The notes: generated from the sequence alone by a model not told the origin. 64,000 bases of DNA from VGBV01 sp963780395 (GCA_963780395.1 CAWABY010000003.1:62001-126000); one strand, 5' to 3'. Positions 41,944 through 50,667 are shown, counted from the stretch's first letter. Numbers and translations: made by a program.

Positions 41944-43074
41944 ATGAGGCCGGGGAAGCCAGGTAAAGCTCTGCTTGCGCTATGCGCGGCAGGCGCGGCG
42001 TTTCTGCCGTTGGCCGTTGCTCGGGGCGAGCGCACCAGCGTCAACGCCGCGGTGCACCCGCCGCAGCCGCTCGCCGCCGCCGACCTGACGCCGCGCCAGC
42101 TAGCCGGGCAGCGGATCGTCTGCGGCTTCGACGGCAGGCGCGCTCCCGCGAGCCTGCTCCGCGTCCTCTCCGCCGGCGAGCTGGCCGGGGTGATCCTGTT
42201 CGAGGACAACATCGGCTCCAAGCGGGCGGTGAAGCGGATGACCGCGGCGATCCAGGCGACCGAGCGGCCCGCGGGCATGCGCCAGCCCGTGATCGTCTCC
42301 ACCGACCAGGAGGGCGGCCAGGTCAAGCGCATCCCCGGCCCGCCGAGCATGAGCGCGGCCGGGATGGGCGCGCGCGGGGCCGGCTTCGCACGCAGGCAGG
42401 GCGCCGCGACGGGGAAGAGCCTGCGCTCCTACGGGATCAACGTCGACCTCGCTCCGGTGCTGGACGTCGCCCGCAGCGGCGGCTTCATCGCCGATCAGCA
42501 GCGCGCCTTCGGGTCGAAGCCCGGCCGCGTCGGAACGATGGGCTCGGCGTTCGCCGAGGGCCTGGAGTCCGAGGGCGTCGCCGCCACGGCCAAGCACTTT
42601 CCCGGGCTCGGGTCCACCTCGGCCAACACCGACCTGCGTCCGGCCACGATCCGGCTCTCGGCGGGCACGCTGAGGCGGGTGGACATCGCGCCCTACGAGA
42701 GCTTCATCGCCGCCGGCGGGGACCTGGTCATGGTCGGCTCCGCCCGCTACCCGGCGCTGGGGACCGGCAAGCGGCCAGCCTCGCAGGCGAAGACGGTAAT
42801 GACCCGAGAGCTCCGGGGATCGCTGGGCTTCACCGGCGTGAGCATCACCGACTCCCTGGAGACGCCCTCGATCGGGCGCAGCGGCTCAGCCACCCAGGTC
42901 GCGGTTCGGACCGCGGGCGCGGGGGCCGACCTGCTGCTCTACGTGCACTGCGACGCGGCCATGCGCGCCGCCCGCGCGCTCCGCCGGGCGCTGGGCTCGG
43001 GCGAGCTGAACCGCCCGGCGTTTGAGGCCGCTGTGGACCGGGTGCTCGCGCTGCGGGACTCCCTGGGCACCTGA
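41944..43074 (+). CDS. Secreted glycoside hydrolase family 3-like protein (N-terminal TIM barrel only)
   Basis: The 376-residue protein starts with a hydrophobic export signal (residues 8-26). The GH3 N-terminal barrel is complete: 'QPVIVSTDQEGGQVKRI', 'NVDLAPVLDV', 'KHFPGLG' (217-223) and the nucleophile Asp303 in 'SITDSLE'. Length and layout match NagZ-like beta-N-acetylglucosaminidases. The loop that usually reads D-S-H and supplies the acid/base His reads 'ANTD' (227-230), so catalysis may differ or be lost. A cell-wall recycling or binding role outside the membrane is likely. Confidence 0.85.
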   Translation: MRPGKPGKALLALCAAGAAFLPLAVARGERTSVNAAVHPPQPLAAADLTPRQLAGQRIVCGFDGRRAPASLLRVLSAGELAGVILFEDNIGSKRAVKRMTAAIQATERPAGMRQPVIVSTDQEGGQVKRIPGPPSMSAAGMGARGAGFARRQGAATGKSLRSYGINVDLAPVLDVARSGGFIADQQRAFGSKPGRVGTMGSAFAEGLESEGVAATAKHFPGLGSTSANTDLRPATIRLSAGTLRRVDIAPYESFIAAGGDLVMVGSARYPALGTGKRPASQAKTVMTRELRGSLGFTGVSITDSLETPSIGRSGSATQVAVRTAGAGADLLLYVHCDAAMRAARALRRALGSGELNRPAFEAAVDRVLALRDSLGT

Positions 43075-43120
43075 CGCCTCGCACGCAGGGGGCTAATCGA
43101 TTTTGTAGGGTGCGCCGCCC

Positions 43121-45310
43121 GTGAGCGTTCTCGCCTCCATAGTCACCGGCCGCCGCAGCAAGTGGGTCGTGATCGCCCTCTGGGTGCTGGCGACGTTCGC
43201 GCTGTCGCCGATCGGCGGGAAGCTCGCCGACGAGACGACCGACGACACCGAGTCGTTCCTGCCCGACAGCGCGGAGTCCACCGAGGTCGTTCGCATCCTC
43301 GACGACGACTTCAACGAGGGCGAGACCACGCAGGGCCTGATCGTCTACAGGCGCGAGGGCGGGCTGACCGACGCCGACAAGCAGAAGATCATCGACGACG
43401 CCGAGAACGTCGAGATCGCCGGCATCGACAACATCCCTCTCACCGCGCCCGCGTCGCTCCCGTTCACGATCTCTGGCCAGACCAACCCGGCGCAGGTCTC
43501 CAACAACGGGGACGTCGCGTACACGGTCCTGACCGTCCCCGTCTCGGGCGACTTCGAGACCCAGGCGGAGTGGGGGCAGAACGTCCGCGACATCATCGAG
43601 CAGGACAAGCTCCAGGGCACCACGGTGCTGCTCACCGGCGACCTCGGCTTCGCCGTCGACGCCCACGACGTCTTCAGCTCGCTGGACGCGGCGCTGCTGC
43701 TGGCAACCGTGCTCCTGGTCCTGGTGCTGCTCGGGCTCATCTACCGGGCGGTCCTCGTCGCGCTGAGCCCGCTGATCGTCGTCTTCTGCGCGTACACGAT
43801 CGCGTCGGCCTTCATCTATCTGCTGGCCAAGTCGGGCGAGACCGTCTCGTCGAACAGCACCAGCATCCTCGTGGTCCTGATGTTCGGCGTGGGGACCGAT
43901 TACTGCCTGCTGCTCGTCTCGAGATACCGCGAGGAGCTGCGGACGATCGAGGACAAGCACGAGGCGATGGCGCACGCCCTGACGCGCTCGGGCCCCGCGA
44001 TCCTCGCGAGCGGCCTCACCGTGACGCTCGCGATGCTCGTCCTGCGGCTCGCCGACGCGGGCAACACCAGCTCGCTTGGCCCGACCGCGGCGATCGGCGT
44101 CTTCTGCGCGATGGTCGCCGGCCTGACCCTGCTGCCGGCGCTTCTGACCGCCTTCGGCAGGCGCGGGTTCTGGCCTCGCAAGGGCGTCGTCGAGTACGAC
44201 CCCAACCACGCCGCCGACGAGCGCGTGGGCGTGTGGCGCCGCTTCGGGGACAAGGTGCTGCAGCGCCCCGCGTTCGCGCTGATCGTCACCGTCACGGTCT
44301 TCGTCGCCGGCGCGCTCGGCATCCTCGCCTACAAGGTCGACTACTCGACCACGACGTTCTTCAAGAAGAAGGTCGACGCCGTCACGGGCTTCAAGATCCT
44401 GAGCGACTCGTTCCCGCAGGGGACGATCGCCCCGATGACCGTCCTGGTCCGCAACGAGGACGGGACGGTGACGAAGGCGCAGGTCTCGAAGGCGGTCGGA
44501 GAGCTGCAGGGCGTCAAGGGCGTGGCCAGCGCGGTGCCGACCGGCCTGACCTCGACCGATGGCAGCACCGCCTCCATCCTCGTCACGCTCGACACCGATC
44601 CGCTCGAGTCCGAGTCGCTCGACGTCGTGCCGGACCTCCGCGACGCCGTGGGCGAGGTGGAGCCCGGCGTCGAGGGGCTGGTCGGCGGCACGACCGCCAT
44701 CAACTACGACTTCGACAAGGCGACCCAGAGCGACCTGAAGCTGATCGCGCCGATCGCGCTGCTCCTGATCGCGATCATCCTCGCGATCCTGCTGCGGGCC
44801 CTGGTGGCGCCGCTGGTGCTGATCGCCAGCGTGATCCTGAGCTTCCTCTGCACGCTGGGGATCTCGATCCTGTTCATCCGCTTCGTCGTGGGCGACGCCG
44901 GGTTCGACGCGTCGATCCCGACCTTCGCCTTCATCTTCCTGGTTGCCCTGGGGATCGACTACACGATCTTCCTGATGGCCCGCGTGCGCGAGGAAGCGCG
45001 GACGTACGGCACCCGCGAGGGCATGCTGCGGGCCGTCGCGGTCACCGGGCCCGTCATCACGAGCGCCGGGATCATCCTGGCCGGCACCTTCTCGGTGCTG
45101 ATGACCTTCCCGGTCACCTTCACGTTCGACCTCGGCTTCATGGTCGCGCTGGGCATCCTGCTCGACACCTTCATCGTGCGGACGATCATGGTCCCGGCGG
45201 CCGTCGAGCTGCTCGGCGACAAGGTCTGGTGGCCCTCGACCCCCGAGGGCGGCGGAGCGCTGCGCGAGGAAACCGGCGAAGAGCCGGTGGTCCCTGCTAG
45301 CCGCTCCTGA
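43121..45310 (+). CDS. MMPL/RND family transporter, second copy
   Basis: The 729-residue membrane protein has the same two-half layout as the 910 gene. The first TM block holds 'GVGTDYCLLLVSRYREEL', and the second holds 'ALGIDYTIFLMARVREEA' with its proton-relay Asp. The N-terminus starts at GTG and has one TM helix ('WVVIALWVLATFALS'). A conserved 'VWWPST' lies near the C-terminus. It probably exports a lipid or hydrophobic compound. It ends 14 bp inside the convergent small membrane-protein gene. Confidence 0.92.
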   Translation: MSVLASIVTGRRSKWVVIALWVLATFALSPIGGKLADETTDDTESFLPDSAESTEVVRILDDDFNEGETTQGLIVYRREGGLTDADKQKIIDDAENVEIAGIDNIPLTAPASLPFTISGQTNPAQVSNNGDVAYTVLTVPVSGDFETQAEWGQNVRDIIEQDKLQGTTVLLTGDLGFAVDAHDVFSSLDAALLLATVLLVLVLLGLIYRAVLVALSPLIVVFCAYTIASAFIYLLAKSGETVSSNSTSILVVLMFGVGTDYCLLLVSRYREELRTIEDKHEAMAHALTRSGPAILASGLTVTLAMLVLRLADAGNTSSLGPTAAIGVFCAMVAGLTLLPALLTAFGRRGFWPRKGVVEYDPNHAADERVGVWRRFGDKVLQRPAFALIVTVTVFVAGALGILAYKVDYSTTTFFKKKVDAVTGFKILSDSFPQGTIAPMTVLVRNEDGTVTKAQVSKAVGELQGVKGVASAVPTGLTSTDGSTASILVTLDTDPLESESLDVVPDLRDAVGEVEPGVEGLVGGTTAINYDFDKATQSDLKLIAPIALLLIAIILAILLRALVAPLVLIASVILSFLCTLGISILFIRFVVGDAGFDASIPTFAFIFLVALGIDYTIFLMARVREEARTYGTREGMLRAVAVTGPVITSAGIILAGTFSVLMTFPVTFTFDLGFMVALGILLDTFIVRTIMVPAAVELLGDKVWWPSTPEGGGALREETGEEPVVPASRS

Positions 45311-45527
45311 TCCGGTTCATCTCCTCGGAGACCTTGGCCTCGCTGACGGTGCTGCGACGGCCGTAGGCGTCGTAGGCCTGGAAGGCGAGGCCGAGGCCCC
45401 AGCCGCCGATCACCCAGATCGGCCAGAAGCTGTCGGAGTCCGAGATCGCCCAGATCACGATCAGGAAGGCGTTGACGATCACATAGGCAGCGAGGCTGCG
45501 TCCGCGGGACGTTACTCGCCGCGCCAC
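45297..45527 (-). CDS. Small 2TM-domain membrane protein
   Basis: The 76-residue protein has two hydrophobic helices separated by a short loop ('SLAAYVIVNAFLIVIWAIS' and 'FWPIWVIGGWGLGLAFQAY'), then a charged tail. This is the pattern of the small '2TM' domain family, which occurs alone or fused to sensor kinases and regulators. Its function is unknown. It overlaps the enoyl-CoA-hydratase-like gene by 16 bp at its start and the MMPL gene by 14 bp at its end. Confidence 0.75.
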   Translation of the reverse strand: MARRVTSRGRSLAAYVIVNAFLIVIWAISDSDSFWPIWVIGGWGLGLAFQAYDAYGRRSTVSEAKVSEEMNRIRSG

Positions 45528-46321
45528 CTCGGTTTGCGCTTCTCGCCGAACGCCGCGATGCCCTCGCGGAAGTCCGCCGAGCCGAAGCAGGACTCGCGCA
45601 ACTCGACCAGCTCGCGTTCCAGCTGATCGGACAGGATCGGGTTGTCGCGCAGGGTGTCGATCGCCTGCTTGTTGCCCCTCATCGACAGCGGTGCGTTGGC
45701 GGCGACCTCGGCGGCCAGCTCCAGCGCCGCGGACCCGACCGCGTCGTCATCGACGACCTCGTGCACGAGCCCGATCTGCTCGGCGCGCTCGGCGCCGACG
45801 TTACGCCCGGTCAGGAACAGCTCCTTGGTGCGGGGCACGCCGATGGTGTCGATGAAGCGCCGTAGGCCGGTATGGCCATAGATCAGGCCCAGCTTCGCGG
45901 GCGGCATCCCGAGCTTGGCCCCGCGCGCGCAGACCCGCAGGTCGGCGGTCAGCGCCAGCTCCAGCCCTCCGCCGAGCGCGTGGCCGTTGATCGCGGCCAG
46001 CACCGGCCAGGGGTGGGCGGCGACGGCATCGAGGGCCGCCTGGAAGGGGTGGGCGACCAGCGCCTCGGCGTCGCGCTCGAAGGACTCCCGGGGAATGTCG
46101 GCGATGTCGTAGCCGGCCGAGAACGCCTTGCCCTCCCCGGTCAGCACCACGCAGCGGACCTCGATGCCGCGATCGAGCGCCGGCATGGCCTCGGTAAGCC
46201 CGTTGAGCACGTCGTGGTCAAGCGCGTTGCGCGCCTCGGGGCGCGAGATCGTGATCCGCGCGACCGCCTCGGCCGGGAAGTCGAGCCGCAGCTTCCCCCC
46301 GGCGAGCTCCTGGTCCGACAC
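45512..46321 (-). CDS. Crotonase-family (enoyl-CoA hydratase/isomerase or decarboxylase) protein
   Basis: The 269-residue protein has the crotonase oxyanion segments 'GKAFSAGYDI' and 'NGHALGGGLEL'. The usual first catalytic Glu is absent: the helix reads 'GMPPAKLGLIYG', with Tyr where methylmalonyl-CoA decarboxylase (YgfG) has its active Tyr. The C-terminus 'AFGEKRKPRW' also resembles that enzyme. A decarboxylase-type activity is therefore possible, not only hydration. I start at GTG 46321, 3 bp after the biotin-carrier stop. A longer in-frame extension overlaps that gene and is not family sequence. Confidence 0.85.
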   Translation of the reverse strand: MSDQELAGGKLRLDFPAEAVARITISRPEARNALDHDVLNGLTEAMPALDRGIEVRCVVLTGEGKAFSAGYDIADIPRESFERDAEALVAHPFQAALDAVAAHPWPVLAAINGHALGGGLELALTADLRVCARGAKLGMPPAKLGLIYGHTGLRRFIDTIGVPRTKELFLTGRNVGAERAEQIGLVHEVVDDDAVGSAALELAAEVAANAPLSMRGNKQAIDTLRDNPILSDQLERELVELRESCFGSADFREGIAAFGEKRKPRWRGE

Positions 46322-46323
46322 CC

Positions 46324-46536
46324 CTACTCCAGGACGACGAGCACGTCGCCCTCGGAGACCGACTGCCCCTCCTCGCAGCGGATCTCCGCCACCTTGCCGT
46401 CGTCCTCTGCCTCGACCGGCATCTCCATCTTCATCGACTCGAGGATGAGGACGGTGTCGCCGTCGGAGACCTCGTCGCCGACCTTGACCTCGATCTTCCA
46501 GACCGTTCCGGTTATGTGCGCCTCGATGTCCGCCAT
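46324..46536 (-). CDS. Biotin/lipoyl attachment-domain protein (biotin carboxyl carrier)
   Basis: The 70-residue protein is only the carrier domain, with the biotinylation motif 'ESMKMEMP' (Lys36) between two symmetric beta hairpins. It should be biotinylated by BirA and carry carboxyl groups for an acyl-CoA carboxylase or decarboxylase whose other subunits are not adjacent. It is followed 2 bp later by the crotonase gene. A complete late biotin pathway lies 5 kb away. Confidence 0.93.
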   Translation of the reverse strand: MADIEAHITGTVWKIEVKVGDEVSDGDTVLILESMKMEMPVEAEDDGKVAEIRCEEGQSVSEGDVLVVLE

Positions 46537-46557
46537 GGCGGGGCAGAATATCCGCCT

Positions 46558-47289
46558 GTGTCCCCGGAAGCTCCAACACCGCGCACCGTCATCGCCGCCG
46601 CCCGCAACGAGGCCGACCGCGTCGGCGACACCCTCGACGGCCTCGCCGCGGCGATGCCCGGCGCCGCGCTATGGGTCGGCGACGACGCCTCGGAGGACGG
46701 GACCACCGAGGTGGCGATGCAGCACGGGGCCCAGGTCCTCACCAGGCGCCGCCCGCACGGCAAGGGCGGAAACGTGACGGCGGCCGCCGAGGCGGCGCTT
46801 TCGGCACCACAGCCCGGACAGAGGGACGAGGCGACGGTGCTGCTCTGCGACGCGGACCTGGGGCGCTCGGCCGGCGAGCTCGTAGCGCTGGTGGAGGCCG
46901 TCGAGCGCGGGGAGTGCGACCTCGCCGTCGCGGCCTTCGCAAAGCCGGAGGGGGGCGGCTTCGGGTTCGCGCTCGGCTACGCGCGCGACAAGATCGAGGA
47001 GCTGTGCGGCTTCCGCGCCGAGGCGCCGATCTCGGGCCAGCGCGCGATGCGCGCCTCGGTCCTGCGCGACCTGCTCCCCTTCGCCGACGGGTTCGGGATG
47101 GAGATCGGGATGACGGTGGACGCGGTCCGGGCCGGATACCGGGTCAAGGAGATCGAGCTGCCGCTCGAGCACCGCGCCACCTTCCGCACGATCGGCGGCT
47201 TCCTGCACCGGGGGCGCCAGCTGCTCGACTTCAGGCGCGCGGTGCGGGCGCGGCGCCGGGCCCCCGGGGTTTCGGACGGGTCCTCCTAA
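46558..47289 (+). CDS. Glycosyltransferase family 2 protein
   Basis: The 243-residue protein has the GT-A fold: 'TVIAAARNEADRVGDTLDGL', then 'WVGDDASEDGT' and 'VLLCDADLGRS', whose D-x-D binds the metal and nucleotide sugar. Late segments 'ISGQRAMRASVLRDLLP' and 'GYRVKEIELPLEHR' are typical of the polyprenol-phosphate mannose/glucose synthase-like group. It has no membrane helices. The GTG at 46558 is chosen because the fold starts there. An in-frame earlier ATG overlaps the divergent carrier gene. Donor and acceptor are unknown. Confidence 0.88.
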   Translation: MSPEAPTPRTVIAAARNEADRVGDTLDGLAAAMPGAALWVGDDASEDGTTEVAMQHGAQVLTRRRPHGKGGNVTAAAEAALSAPQPGQRDEATVLLCDADLGRSAGELVALVEAVERGECDLAVAAFAKPEGGGFGFALGYARDKIEELCGFRAEAPISGQRAMRASVLRDLLPFADGFGMEIGMTVDAVRAGYRVKEIELPLEHRATFRTIGGFLHRGRQLLDFRRAVRARRRAPGVSDGSS

Positions 47290-47326
47290 GCTGGATGCAT
47301 GAGGGCCGGAAGATGAGGGACCGCAG

Positions 47327-47899
47327 ATGAGGGAAACCTTCGGCCCGCCGCTGCGTGCTGCGGCGATGACCGCCTTCATCGCCGGGCTGCTGCTGCTGTT
47401 CCTGAACCCCCCGTCGCTCGCGGGGCTCGGCGAGCTGCTGTCGCTGCTGGCCGGCGCGCTCGCGATCGTGCTCGTCACCGCCTGGGTCACGACGGCGCTG
47501 ATCGGCAAGGAGATGCCCGAGCCCGAGTTCCGAAAGCTGGAGGACCGCAGCGACGCGCTCGGCTCGCTGCCGCCCCCCGAGCGCGCGCCGACCGAGTTCG
47601 ACGAGCTGGTGATACGAGCGCTCGACGACCTGCCCGAGCAGTTCCGCGAGCTCCTCCGTGACATCCCGGTCGTGGTCTCGCACCACGGCCACGAGTACCG
47701 CGCCTACGGCCACTACATGGGCGGGACGATCGCCCGGGACGACTACGCGCACAAGATCGTGATCTACCAGGACACGCTGGAACGCGACTTCGGCCACGAC
47801 CCGGCGCTGCTGCGCGCGCAGGTCGAGCGCACCGTGCGCCACGAGGTCGCCCACCACCTCGGTTGGGGCGAGAGCGGCGTCCGCGCCCTCGGGCTCTGA
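47327..47899 (+). CDS. Metallopeptidase-family (zincin-like) protein with membrane anchor
   Basis: The C-terminal 100 residues match the short actinobacterial zincin family: 'FDELVIRALDDLPEQF', 'KIVIYQDTLERDF' and the zinc motif 'HEVAH' (172-176), followed by 'HLGWGE'. Unlike the usual 110-130-residue soluble members, it carries two hydrophobic helices at residues 10-60. It is therefore probably a membrane-tethered domain facing the cytoplasm. The natural substrate of this family is not known. It begins 37 bp after the glycosyltransferase gene. Confidence 0.82.
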   Translation: MRETFGPPLRAAAMTAFIAGLLLLFLNPPSLAGLGELLSLLAGALAIVLVTAWVTTALIGKEMPEPEFRKLEDRSDALGSLPPPERAPTEFDELVIRALDDLPEQFRELLRDIPVVVSHHGHEYRAYGHYMGGTIARDDYAHKIVIYQDTLERDFGHDPALLRAQVERTVRHEVAHHLGWGESGVRALGL

Positions 47900-47941
47900 G
47901 CCCGGCCCGGCCCAGGCCGGGGCGATAGCTTCCCCGGCGCC

Positions 47942-49396
47942 GTGATCCTCGCGATCGACCAGGGCACGACCGGCACCACGTGCATCGTCTTCGGCGAGGA
48001 CGGGCGCGAGCGGGGGCGCGGCTACAGCGAGTTCCGCCAGCACTTTCCGAAACCGGGCTGGGTCGAGCACGACGCGGCCGAGATCTGGGAGGTGACCCGC
48101 AAGGTCGCGATCGCCGCCCTCGCCGACGCGGGCACTCAGGGCTCCGACCTGAAGGGCATCGGGATCACGAACCAGCGCGAGACGGTGGTCGCCTGGGACC
48201 CCAAGAGCGGCGAGCCCGTGCACCGGGCCCTGGTCTGGCAGGACCGGCGCACAGCCAAGCGCTGCGACGAGCTGCGTGCGCAGGATGGGGTGGAGGAGCT
48301 GGTCCGCGAGCGCACGGGGCTGGTCATCGACCCCTACTTCTCCGGCACCAAGATCGAGTGGCTGCTGCAGAACGCGCCGGACGCCAAGGGCGCCGCCTTC
48401 GGCACGATCGACTCCTGGCTCACCTTCAAGCTGACGGGGCGCCACGTAAGCGACTACTCGAACGCGTCGCGCACCCTGCTGTTCGACATCCGCAAGCTCG
48501 CCTGGGACCCGGAGCTGTGCGAGCTGCTGGGAGTCGATCCCGCCGCCTTGCCCGAGCCCGTCCCTTCCGCCGAGATCTACGGCACGACCTCGGAGTTCGG
48601 CGGCGAGGTCCCGGTGGCCGGCATCGCCGGCGATCAGCAGGCGGCGCTGTTCGGGCAGGCCTGCCACTCGCCGGGCGAGGCGAAAAACACTTACGGGACC
48701 GGCAGCTTCGTGCTGCTGAACGCGGGCACCGAGGCGCCGCCGGCGCAGGAGGGCCTGCTGACGACCGTCGCCTGGGGGATCGGCGGGGAGACCGACTACG
48801 CCTTGGAGGCCGCCGTGTTCGTCACCGGCGCCGCCGTGCAATGGCTGCGCGACGGGCTCGGGATCATCTCCGACGCCGCCGAAACCGAGTCGCTCGCCGC
48901 CTCGCTGGACTCGAACGACGACGTCTACTTCGTCCCCGCCCTGACCGGGCTGGGCTCGCCCCATTGGGACCCGTATGCGCGCGGCACGATCGTCGGCCTC
49001 ACGCGGGGGAGCGGGCGCGCCCACCTCGCCCGCGCTGCGCTGGAGTCGATCGCCTACCAGACGGTTGACGCGGTCCGAGCCCAGGAGCGAGCCTCGGGGC
49101 AGAGCATCCCGGCGCTGAAGGCCGACGGGGGCGCGGTCGCCAACGCCTGGCTGATGCAGTTCCAGGCCGACATGCTTGGCGTGCCGGTGATCGTGCCCGA
49201 GATCCCCGAGACGACCGCGCTCGGCGCCGCCTATCTGGCGGGAATCGCGACGGGCCTCTGGGACCAGGCCGGCGTCGGTGAGATGTGGCGCGAGCGCGCC
49301 ACGTATGAGCCGCAAATGGACGATGCCGAGCGCGACCGCCTGCTGGGGCGCTGGCACCGGGCGCTCGAGCGCTCGGTCGCCTGGTCGCAGAGCTGA
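47942..49396 (+). CDS. glpK: Glycerol kinase
   Basis: The enzyme phosphorylates glycerol with ATP to glycerol 3-phosphate. The 484-residue FGGY-family protein has 'AIDQGTTGTTCIVF', 'GITNQRETVVAWD', 'YFSGTKIEWLL' (all characteristic of GlpK) and 'GIAGDQQAALFGQ'. The ADP-binding part includes 'NTYGTGSFVLLN' and 'ADGGAVANAWLMQFQAD'. It starts with GTG. No glycerol facilitator or glpD is nearby. Glycerol 3-phosphate would feed the acyltransferase-type lipid synthesis represented at 50778. Confidence 0.94.
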   Translation: MILAIDQGTTGTTCIVFGEDGRERGRGYSEFRQHFPKPGWVEHDAAEIWEVTRKVAIAALADAGTQGSDLKGIGITNQRETVVAWDPKSGEPVHRALVWQDRRTAKRCDELRAQDGVEELVRERTGLVIDPYFSGTKIEWLLQNAPDAKGAAFGTIDSWLTFKLTGRHVSDYSNASRTLLFDIRKLAWDPELCELLGVDPAALPEPVPSAEIYGTTSEFGGEVPVAGIAGDQQAALFGQACHSPGEAKNTYGTGSFVLLNAGTEAPPAQEGLLTTVAWGIGGETDYALEAAVFVTGAAVQWLRDGLGIISDAAETESLAASLDSNDDVYFVPALTGLGSPHWDPYARGTIVGLTRGSGRAHLARAALESIAYQTVDAVRAQERASGQSIPALKADGGAVANAWLMQFQADMLGVPVIVPEIPETTALGAAYLAGIATGLWDQAGVGEMWRERATYEPQMDDAERDRLLGRWHRALERSVAWSQS

Positions 49397-49411
49397 GCCG
49401 AGCCGGGGGCC

Positions 49412-50020
49412 TCAGGCGCGAGCGACGGCCTCGGCCATCAGCTTCGCGGCCGCGGCGTCGTCCATCCCGAGCCGCTTGAGGCGGCGCCACGTCCAGAAGT
49501 CCATCGCCACCGCGACCATCGCGGCGAGGCGCTCGGCGTGAGCGCCCTTCGCGCCGAAGCCGCCGTTGAGCTCTGCGGCGATCCACTCCAGGGCGGGGTC
49601 AAGCATCTGCGAGGCGCGGGAGTCAAGCTCGGGGATCAGGAGCCGGTCGCGCTGGATGTTCGCCGTCATCGCCTCGTTCTCGCGGAACCAGCCGTACGTG
49701 AGCGCCAGCGTCTCGCGCACCCGGCGCTCAGGATCCTCGATCGCGAGGGCCCCGGTCACATCCGGGAAGGGGTGCTCGGAAATGAAGTGGGCCGAGCAGC
49801 CCTCGAACAGGTCCGCCTCGGTGGGGTAGTGCTTGTAGACGGTGAGCCGCTGAACTCCGGCGCGCCTGGCGACCTCGGTGACGGTCGTGCGCGCGGGCCC
49901 GACCTCCTCGTGCAGTTCCGCGGCCACCTCGGCGATGCGCCGGCGCGTCTCGGCCTGCCTGCGGGCGCGCTCCTTCAGCTCATAGGGCCTCTTGGTGGAT
50001 TCGGTAGCCACAGTGTTCAC
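49412..50020 (-). CDS. TetR-family transcriptional regulator
   Basis: The 202-residue protein has the N-terminal TetR helix-turn-helix: 'AEVAAELHEEVGPARTTVTEVARRAGVQRLTVYKHYPTEADLF' (in part), with recognition helix 'VQRLTVYKHY'. The ligand domain is all helical with Trp at 'TYGWFRENEA'. Its first codon GTG sits within a direct repeat that recurs before the divergent cupin gene. It probably represses itself and the cupin gene. It is convergent with glpK, leaving 15 bp. Confidence 0.9.
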   Translation of the reverse strand: MNTVATESTKRPYELKERARRQAETRRRIAEVAAELHEEVGPARTTVTEVARRAGVQRLTVYKHYPTEADLFEGCSAHFISEHPFPDVTGALAIEDPERRVRETLALTYGWFRENEAMTANIQRDRLLIPELDSRASQMLDPALEWIAAELNGGFGAKGAHAERLAAMVAVAMDFWTWRRLKRLGMDDAAAAKLMAEAVARA

Positions 50021-50069
50021 CGAAATGATACAGTGCGCGACAGATCACTGAACATGCTGTTTACCGAAA
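50014..50069. promoter_or_regulatory. Direct repeats in the TetR-cupin divergent region
   Basis: tgttcaccgaaa (50014-50025) and tgtttaccgaaa (50058-50069) differ at one base and lie 44 bp apart, about four helical turns. One overlaps the TetR start, the other precedes the cupin start. They are candidate binding sites, although TetR operators are normally palindromic. Confidence 0.5.
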
Positions 50070-50080
50070 GGAAGCTAGAG

Positions 50081-50614
50081 ATGAGCACCACTGACACGGC
50101 CCCGAGGATCGTCGGCCCCGCGGACGGAGACCTGGCCAACCTGGGCGCGATCGGCGCCCGCTTCATGATCGACACCGAGGACGTCCCGGGCGGCGCCTTC
50201 TCGCTGGTCGAGCACCCGATGGAGCCCCGCGGGCTCGCCGCGCCGCTGCACCGCCACACGCAAGAGGACGAGTACAGCTACGTGGTCGAGGGCCGCATGG
50301 GCGCGCTGCTCGGCGACGAGGTCGTACACGCCGAGGTCGGCGACCTGGTCTTCAAGCCCCGCGACCAGTGGCACACGTTCTGGAACGCCGGCGACGAGCC
50401 TTGCCGAATCCTGGAGATCATCTCCCCCGGCGGCTTCGAGGGCCTGTTCCGGGAGCTCGGCGCGAAGCTCGCAGGCGACATGGACCCGGCTGAGATGCCC
50501 GCGTTCTTCGCCCACCTGAGCGAGACCTACGGGATCGAGTTCGACCCCGAGGCGACCCCCGCCATCGCCGAGGAGCACGGCCTCTGGCACCCGATCTTCA
50601 GGCCCAAGGCCTGA
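50081..50614 (+). CDS. Cupin-domain protein
   Basis: The 177-residue protein carries one cupin barrel: 'PLHRHTQEDEYSYVVEGRMG' (motif 1, with the His-x-His and Glu metal ligands) and 'FKPRDQWHTFWNAGDEPC' (motif 2, His). The C-terminal 60 residues are helical, ending 'GLWHPIFRPKA'. This layout is common in quercetinase-like or sugar-isomerase-like single cupins, and the substrate is unknown. The ATG at 50081 has gaaaggaagc just before it. A divergent TetR gene suggests induction by a small molecule. Confidence 0.88.
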   Translation: MSTTDTAPRIVGPADGDLANLGAIGARFMIDTEDVPGGAFSLVEHPMEPRGLAAPLHRHTQEDEYSYVVEGRMGALLGDEVVHAEVGDLVFKPRDQWHTFWNAGDEPCRILEIISPGGFEGLFRELGAKLAGDMDPAEMPAFFAHLSETYGIEFDPEATPAIAEEHGLWHPIFRPKA

Positions 50615-50642
50615 GCGGGCGCTGAACCGGCACGCGGGTCCC

Positions 50643-50667
50643 GGGGCCTCCCCGCAGGGGAGGCCCC
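50643..50667 (+). terminator. Strong terminator-like hairpin after the cupin gene
   Basis: ggggcctcccc-gca-ggggaggcccc is a perfect 11-bp stem with a 3-nt loop, 28 bp after the cupin stop. Only 'ttc' follows, as usual for GC-rich terminators. Confidence 0.75.
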
